Positions 58,601 to 64,000 of a stretch of DNA of 64,000 bases are shown here, in pieces (positions within the stretch are counted from its first letter, which is position 1; each line of letters starts with the position of its first letter). The notes beneath the pieces were generated by a model, which saw only the letters and a program-made list of their open reading frames with translations, had not been told where the DNA came from and searched no databases. The position numbers and the translations under genes were made by a program. The DNA comes from Warburgia ugandensis. Taxonomy: Eukaryota > Streptophyta > Magnoliopsida > Canellales > Canellaceae. The stretch lies in assembly GCA_035236585.1 (NCBI GenBank), contig CP141136.1, forward strand, positions 53,957,136 to 54,021,135, written 5' to 3'.

Positions 58601-59448
58601 ATATGTTATGTGTTTTTTTCATATATTCATACTATTGCATCTCCCTTCTTCCTTTCTTCTTCTTTTTTTTTTAAAGGATAAAAGTCATTAATAAATTCAT
58701 ACTATCATATCTTTTCCGGTACTGATTTTCTTTTGGTTGCTTTTACAGGTATTGGTCCACTCTTGCACGGGATGTGCCATTTGCTGGTCTAATGGTATGT
58801 CATGGTCTAACAATGTTCTGCTTCCTTAATGACATGCATATGCTTCTGGTAGGCAAGGAAATTATGTCATGCCCACTTCTTCATATGGCCTTGGTTTCTT
58901 GACTGGGAATCACTAGCATACTTCACATTACCATCTATTCTGAAAATCATTGCAGCTTCTCACGATGAAATGTGCAATTTTGTTCATCTTATTAGCTCAA
59001 AATCTTCATTGGATTTGATGCCCTATTTCTAGTTCTTGTTAGTTATGAGACCCCCGTTCTGCACTTTAACTACCATACTCACTTCCACTGCAACCCTAGT
59101 CTGTCTTACATTCACGAGTTAGAAAATCTTGATTCAAATATATTACTTTCTTCTCTAGGTTACATTTTATGAAGCCCTAAGGGATTTGACAGAGTATGGA
59201 AAGCAAAGGTGGCTACTCTCCCCTGATTATCATGTCAATAATTCTTTGGAGGGACTACTATTAGGAGGAATAGCTGGTGGTAATTGTCTTAGCTTATTCT
59301 TGGGAACAATGCATGCTTCTTGATGCTCTAATCTGGAAGTATAACTATTAGGATCTGGTACTTTGCTTCTCACAGGTTTTAGTGCATATCTCACAACTCC
59401 TTTGGATGTCATCAAGACAAGAATGCAAGTGCAAGGGTCAACCGTAAG
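50147..59448 (+). CDS. Mitochondrial carrier family (SLC25-type) protein, 3' partial
   Basis: Eight exons splice in frame: 50147-50228, 51651-51766, 52104-52161, 55204-55353, 55845-56055, 58749-58794, 59159-59279 and 59376-59448 (857 nt, 285 codons plus 2 nt). All three carrier signatures PX(D/E)XX(K/R)X(K/R) are intact: PIDTLKTR at residues 48-55, PCEVMKQR at 146-153 and PLDVIKTR at 270-277. Repeat-internal glycines (GFYRGI, GLYAGYW) are also present. The start ATG gives a 28-residue leader that joins [11 protein letters not shown] in phase. Family members are about 350-380 residues, so the last transmembrane helices are missing. The next exon was not found before 64000 and is probably beyond a LINE-filled intron. 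The closest relative I recognise is Arabidopsis At1g74240, whose substrate is not established. Expected location is the mitochondrial or another organelle inner membrane. Confidence 0.92.
50229..51650. other. Carrier intron 1
   Basis: Donor GTAAGC at 50229, acceptor TATTGTAG ending 51650. No element was recognised. Confidence 0.7.
52620..52735 (+). mobile_element. Possible tRNA-like SINE fragment in carrier intron 3
   Basis: CTTAGCTGAGTTAGTTAGG resembles a tRNA A-box (TAGCTCAGTTGG-like). A degenerate B-box-like stretch and an A-rich tail (ATAAAAAATAAAAATAAAA) follow. It resembles the head at 59610-59690. Confidence 0.4.
52736..54140. other. Carrier intron 3, unrecognised part
   Basis: AT-rich intron sequence with a (CT)n tract near 53743-53761. 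No gene or element was recognised. Confidence 0.5.
54150..54400 (-). pseudogene. rpoC2: Plastid rpoC2-like fragment in the nucleus (NUPT)
   Basis: Minus-strand translation includes [19 protein letters not shown], a hallmark of the plastid RNA polymerase beta'' subunit (rpoC2), around 54210-54275. After it the sequence departs from rpoC2. The upstream part ([14 protein letters not shown], 54275-54400) is also plastid-like but was not placed. The fragment lies inside carrier intron 3 on the strand opposite the gene, is short and would not be functional. Confidence 0.7.
54401..55203. other. Rest of carrier intron 3
   Basis: No recognised feature up to the acceptor TATTGTAG at 55203. Confidence 0.5.
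55427..55600 (+). mobile_element. tRNA-derived SINE, best-preserved copy
   Basis: Reads GGCAATGGTAAAGTTGTC (A-box region), GACCTTGAGGTCACAGG, TTCAAGG (B-box), the CCTCTTGCAAAAATGCAAGG body, and ends GGGGCTGCCCCTTTATA followed directly by a (TG)n(AG)n tail. It sits in carrier intron 4 in sense orientation. Confidence 0.85.
55602..55735. repeat. Compound (TG)n(AG)n and (AC)n/(TG)n microsatellite
   Basis: (TG)n 55602-55626, (AG)n 55627-55682, then CACACACACA and TGTGTGTGTG blocks that form a short inverted pair at 55699-55732. It adjoins the SINE 3' end, as if seeded by its tail. Confidence 0.92.
56378..57490 (-). mobile_element. RTE-type LINE, 5'-truncated copy A
   Basis: On the minus strand the RT domain includes [51 protein letters not shown] and LFADDIVLI. 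The FADD catalytic motif is intact in this piece. The copy then runs to the C-terminal HVQRR-like region and the GATAAGGTCTTGATGATG tail (complement at 56378-56400). Stops and frameshifts interrupt it. It lies in carrier intron 5, antisense to the gene. Confidence 0.9.
57903..58565 (-). mobile_element. RTE-type LINE, 5'-truncated copy B
   Basis: Only the C-terminal third remains, from a DHFRYLG-like segment near 58500-58520 to [20 protein letters not shown] at about 58020-58080. It ends with the RTE tail (complement CATCATCATCATCATTAAGACC at 57903-57924). It is a separate insertion from copy A, in the same intron and orientation. Confidence 0.9.
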
Positions 59449-59609
59449 GTACCATCCTCCATATCTGGTAGTCTTTATCTTTATTAGACTTTGATATATA
59501 GCTACAAGATGCTGCGATTTGTTTACTCCTACATCGGGAGATGCTTAGGGCCAGACAGTATTATAGTATTGTCCTTGCCCTCTTTCATGTCACCTTCTTT
59601 TCTATGCTA

Positions 59610-59865
59610 GGTAACCAGTAATGTGAACCGATATCCCTCTTGATTGTGGCACAAGGCACTTAACCAACTTGGCTAAGTGCTCAAGTAAAAAAATGATTGA
59701 TATTCCATTGACCAACTTGGCCAAGTGCTCGAGTAAGAAAATAATTGATATCCCGTTGACCAACTAGGGTAAGTGCTCAAGTAAAAAAAATGATTGATAT
59801 TCCATTGCTTGGACTAGAACTCTGGTCTCTTGGGTTAGCCAATTATCCTAACATACTAAATTACA
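59610..59865 (-). mobile_element. Compound tRNA-like SINE with 48-bp repeats
   Basis: The minus strand shows a tRNA-like head (TTAGGATAATTGGCTAACCC, then AGAGTTCTAGTCC, about 59800-59855). Three ~48-bp repeats follow (units at about 59663, 59711 and 59759, containing TACTTGAGCACTT and GGAATATCAAT). A second tRNA-like head ends the unit (TTAGCCAAGTTGGTTAAGTG, then GATATCGGTTCACATTAC). The A- and B-box spacing fits pol III promoters. It lies after carrier exon 8. Confidence 0.55.
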
Positions 59866-60710
59866 ACTAATGGCCACGGACATCAATAATAAATTGAGCT
59901 TTTCATCTATTCTGTTATTCTCTTCCTTTTGAGACATTAGTCTGGCCATTATTTTTATGAAGAAGACCAAGGTGCCTGAAATGGCACACCCCTTTTTGAT
60001 AGCCTGTATGCCAATCCCACTCATTGGCACCCCGACAGAGCCCACATTTTTTATATCCAATCCCAAACCATTCAGAATCTCTTCTGTGTCCTAACTGAGC
60101 AATGCACCAAAATTTAATCCATTGAACAATCCTAGCCACTGTTCCCTTGAGTTTTGAAATAGATTTTAAAGAGTTTCACTGTCCAATTTTCAACTAAAGA
60201 AGCACATGTTTAGAATTATCCAATGGATGAGATATTTGGTTCATAACTTATCTAGGATAGTTCATCTAGAAAGCAAACAATGGTGTGAATGATTCGGATC
60301 TTTTAAAAGATGGGCCCAGTTAGAGTTATAGCTTGCCAAAAAGTGGGATGGGCTATGCCTATTACAAAAAAGGCATGCAGATGTCAGGCAACAAAGACAA
60401 CTAGAGTTCCTTATGTTTTTCTTAAAATTTCTGGAGCACCATTCTCTTATACAGCAATGGGAACTTCTTTCTTTAGAACCACCTAACTGTTTTGTCAAAA
60501 GAAGTTTAGTATCTGAATTTTCATTTATTGCAGGAATTGTGAGACTTGATTCTCATATTAGAAAGCTGGGTTTCCATTTTGGAGATAGTCTGATGTACTG
60601 ATGTCAAGCAGGGGAACTTAGCACACATTGTTTAAGTTGGTTGTTGTGGAAGTTTCATACAAACCTTAATCATTTTATCAGGCAAAGTAATACATAAAAC
60701 TTATAAAAAG
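59866..60710. other. Downstream carrier intron, no exon found
   Basis: I searched for the expected final carrier segment after ...GSTVR and found none here. The ORF at 60413-60601 has no carrier motif. Confidence 0.5.
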
Positions 60711-60795
60711 AAGGGCAATCCAGTGCACGAAACTCCCACATATGTGGGTCTAGGGAAGGGGCAGACCACAAAGGGTATTATACGCAGATTAAATG
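60711..60795 (-). mobile_element. tRNA-derived SINE, 3' fragment
   Basis: The complement matches the 3' half of the SINE family (GGGCAATCCAGTGCACGAAA, CTCCCACATATGTGGG, GGCAGACCACAA). It is cut at its 5' side. Confidence 0.7.
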
Positions 60796-60947
60796 CATAA
60801 AACTCTCCATGATTCCAACCTTGGTCAGAAATATACTGTAGAAGTTCCATAGATTAATCGGCTTGGGACTAGAGGTTTTTTATTAATTTAGCGGGATTTA
60901 TTTTATTGGTAAATCTCAATAAGTAAATAAATATGGCTTCATGTTGT

Positions 60948-63465
60948 CTTCATCATCATCATCAAGACCTTATCCCAATTAGGGGTCGTCACATGAATAT
61001 TGTACCTCCATTCCTCTCTATTAAGTGTTGTTGCTTCATTTAGTCCGAAAACTTATAAATCTTTTCTCACCACTTTTATCCATGTTCTTTTGGGCCCTTC
61101 CCATTGCCCTTTTAGAGCTTTCGACTTAGATCATCTTACTCCTAACCAATGCGATTTTCGATCTCCGTTGGACGTGTTCAAATCATGTAAGTCTAATCTC
61201 CCTCATCTTATTACCTGTTGGTGCTACTTTTAAGTTTCCTCTAGTATTTTCATTTCCAATTCCATCCTTTCTTATCTTGCCACTCATTCGTCTCAATATT
61301 TGCATTTTGGTGATGCCCATCTTGTGTACATGTTGCTCCTTAACTGCCCAACACTTTGATCTATAGAGCATGGCTAGCCTTTCATCCATCTTATAGAAAT
61401 TTCCTTTTAGTTTGAGTGGCAACTACCAATCACACAAAACTCTAGAGGCGCATCTCCGTTTGTTTCAACCCGCTTGGATTCTCTAGGTAACATCCTCCCT
61501 CTCAACCTCTCTGCTCTCATAAATTATTGATCTCGAGTTTCGGAAGTGTTCTATTAGGGAGACTTCTTGGTTATCAATCTTTGTTGGTGCTTTACTCTTG
61601 CTCCTCTCCTTGCTAAAATTGCATTTCATATACTCAATCTTAATTTGGCTAATTTTAAATACTTTATAATATAATGCATCTCCCCAGGTGGACGTCCTTT
61701 CTCATCTTTTTATATTTCTATATCAATTGTCTAAAGCAAGAAAATAGCTTCTATGGTAGACCTCCGAGGCATGAAACCAAATTGGTTCTCCGATTAACTT
61801 GTCTCATGTTGTAGCCTTTTCTTAATCACTCTTTCAAAAAGTTTCATGGTATGGCTTATAAGTTTGATCCTCTGATAATTAGTGCAACTATGTATGTCTC
61901 CTTTATTCTCATAAATTAGTACAATAGAGCTCTTCCTCCATTCATTCCACATTTTCTTTGATTTTACTATCTTGTTAAACAACTTTGTCAACCAAACTAC
62001 TCCAATATCTCATATACTCCAAACCTCTATTGGTATTCCATTGGACACTACAGCCTTTCCTTATTTCATGTTTTCTAAGGCCTATTTCACTTTAAGTATT
62101 CTAATCCTACGGTCCTATATATAATATCCAATATTATTTGGGTGTACATGCTTTCAATCCCCACATCCTCGAGGTCATTGTCATTTAGTAATTTTTGAAA
62201 ATAACTTTTCCACCTTTGTTTGATCTCATCATCTTTGACTAATACTTTTTGGTCATCACTTCTAATACACGTAACGTGATGTAAGTTCTTACTCTTCTTT
62301 TCACTTACTTTTGCGAGTTTAAACACATCTTTCTCACCTTCTTTAGATTCTAATCTATTATAGAGAGCCTTGAGTTTATTCTCACTTACTACTTTCTTAG
62401 CAACCTTTTTAGCATTCTTATATTGCTCAAAGTTTTCATTATTTTTAATCCTCTTCTATGCTTTAAAACACATTTGTTTCTCTTTATTAAAATTTTGCAC
62501 TTTTTCACTCCACCAAGGTTTCTTTGCTGGTTGCTTTTTACTTTTATATACTTCTAGGACATCTTTTGTTACTTTTTTAATAGACTCCGCCATATTAGTC
62601 CACATGGTATTTACTTTTGTTTCATTGTTGCAGTTTCCTTATACTATAAACTTGTGTGTAATTGATATTATCTTCTCCTTTTAAGCTTCACCACTTAGTT
62701 TTTGGACACCTATTAGGTTCATTTTCTTGCTTCCATATTTTAATGTAGATATTCATAATCATTAACCTATGTCATGAGGTTAAACTCTCTTCGGGTTTTA
62801 CCTTACAATCCTTACACATTGATCTTTCAGTATTCTTAAGTAAAAAAAAGTCTATTTAGGTTTTATATGGTCCACTTTTAAAGGTTAATAAATGTTCTTC
62901 CCTCTTCTTAAAGTATGTTTTTGTTATAGCTAAGTTATATGTTAAAGCAAAATTGAGTATAGCTTCTCTCATCTCATTTTTTTCTCCAATACTATACCCT
63001 CTACGTACCCTATCATATCATTCCTTTTTTTTCCTCCACGACCAATGAAGCCTACTCTTATAAATATCCTCTCTATGTTGGGAATTTCTTGCATGACTCT
63101 CTCCATATCTTTCCAGAATTGTCTTTTGATTCTATCTTCTAACTCTATTTGTGGTGTGTGCACTTATAACATTTATGATCTTCTCTCCTAGAGCAAGTTT
63201 CATTAGTATAATTCTATCACTAGTTTTTTTAACGTCTATAACTTCTATTCTTTATCTACCATTATCCCTACGTTATTTCCATTATAGCCCTTTCTTGTGT
63301 ATAAGAGCTTATACCCATCAATTTCTCTTGTTTTTAGCCCCTTTTCACTTGTTTTCTTGTATTCTTGTGATGTTGACTCTCTTGCATTTCATTGTATTTA
63401 CTAACTTCATACTCTTACATATTAATCTGCCTATATTTAATGTGGCGATACAAATCATATTCCCA
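60948..63465 (-). mobile_element. RTE-type LINE, longest copy C, with internal deletion
   Basis: From the 3' tail (CATCATCATCATCAAGACCT complement near 60952) leftover C-terminal coding includes CWAVKEQHVHKM and RMSGKIRKDGIGNEN (61310-61375). RT N-terminal parts lie at 61740-62000 (ALF-KIVKSKKMWNEWR-like, then YENKGD). An endonuclease segment lies at 62970-63190 (HTPQIELEDRIKRQFWKDME), and the N-terminal region near 63200-63465. The central RT with the catalytic FADD motif is missing around 61670-61740. No intact ORF. Confidence 0.88.
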
Positions 63466-64000
63466 AAACAATTTCATTTTAAGAGCTGATAAAACAAGTC
63501 CATTTTTCTTTACCAGCCATTTAAACATTTCAAGATGCTTAAAGTGTTGATCTATTGATCTAGAGAAGATTACAGCATCATAAATATATGTTATTATAAA
63601 TTGACCATAAGGATTAAAGATTTCATTCATAATCCTCTGGAATTCAGAAGAAGCATTCTTCAACCCAAAGGGCATAACATTCCATTCATATTGTCCAAAC
63701 GGAACAGTAAAGTAGTTTTATATCTATCTGATTCAGTAATTTGAATTTGCCAATATCCTAATTTTATGTCGAATTTGGAAAAAATTACTGCACCTTGTAG
63801 TCTATTTAACAGGTCTCATTTATTATGAATTAGATATCTAATCCATTTTAAAACTTTATTAAGAGGCTTATAATTAATTACTAATCTTGGTTTTCCTCTT
63901 TCCTTCTCTGCTGGCTTATTAACGTAGAAAGCTGTACAACTCCATGGAGACGAGGACATTCTGATTAATTTTTTATCAACCAGATCATTAATTTCACTTT
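63466..64000 (-). pseudogene. Endogenous plant pararetrovirus (Caulimoviridae-type) RT fragment, broken
   Basis: Minus-strand translation gives a reverse-transcriptase palm segment with MPFGLKNASSEFQ and the NEIFNPYGQF and DQHFKHL motifs that mark Caulimoviridae RT rather than ordinary Ty3/gypsy. It is non-functional: the first Asp of the catalytic Tyr-x-Asp-Asp motif is replaced by Tyr. A stop and a frameshift separate the N-terminal part (63700-64000) from the rest, and the LINE junction at about 63466 cuts it. It continues past the window end. It is an old genomic copy and not an infectious unit. Confidence 0.8.

Noticed and set aside
60413-60601. Possible last exon of the carrier after an AG near 60534
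   Set aside because: Joining it in phase to exon 8 gives only four residues and then a stop, with no carrier motif.

Overview
This window is nuclear DNA of a flowering plant. Two spliced housekeeping genes of plant type sit at its ends, their introns are loaded with transposable elements, and the roughly 33 kb between them is nested, decayed retroelement sequence. There are no bacterial-style operons. The unusually long, element-filled introns, RTE-type LINEs, tRNA-derived SINEs and a pararetrovirus relic suggest a large-genome woody or early-diverging angiosperm. The species cannot be fixed from the sequence alone.

Left part (1-16.6 kb): the last five coding exons of a FluG/NodGS-type glutamine-synthetase-like gene on the plus strand (2766-2911, 5132-5323, 14390-14622, 15280-15422, 16505-16567). 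Its 9-kb intron holds a decayed but fully delimited 4.5-kb hAT transposon with an 8-bp target duplication. Other introns carry SINE fragments, local tandem duplications and an LTR fragment.

Middle part (16.6-49.5 kb): intergenic and repeat-rich. It contains SINE and LINE relics, a decayed Copia gag, a compact two-LTR element with only a gag-like interior (25436-27345), and three copies of a ~3-kb LTR-like repeat (33.2-36.6, 40.4-43.5 and 45.5-48.5 kb). A 49-bp minisatellite of about 20 copies precedes the second copy, and a tiny complete TRIM-type element lies at 43545-44140. The most unusual object is at 29388-30872: TRIM-like LTR/internal units arranged head to head as a palindrome, with two LTR 3' ends facing outward, the whole flanked by a 5-bp direct repeat (GTCAA).

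Right part (50.1-64 kb): a mitochondrial-carrier-family gene on the plus strand with eight recognisable exons (50147-59448) and all three carrier signature motifs. Its last exon or exons are not found and probably lie past the window end. Its introns hold a plastid rpoC2-like fragment, a full-length tRNA-derived SINE, three RTE LINE copies all on the minus strand, and a compound tRNA-like SINE. The window ends in a broken reverse-transcriptase fragment of Caulimoviridae type.

The two genes are unrelated in function: a GS-like enzyme fold and an inner-membrane solute carrier. No operon-like or clustered pathway logic is visible. The interest of the window lies in its mobile-element structures.
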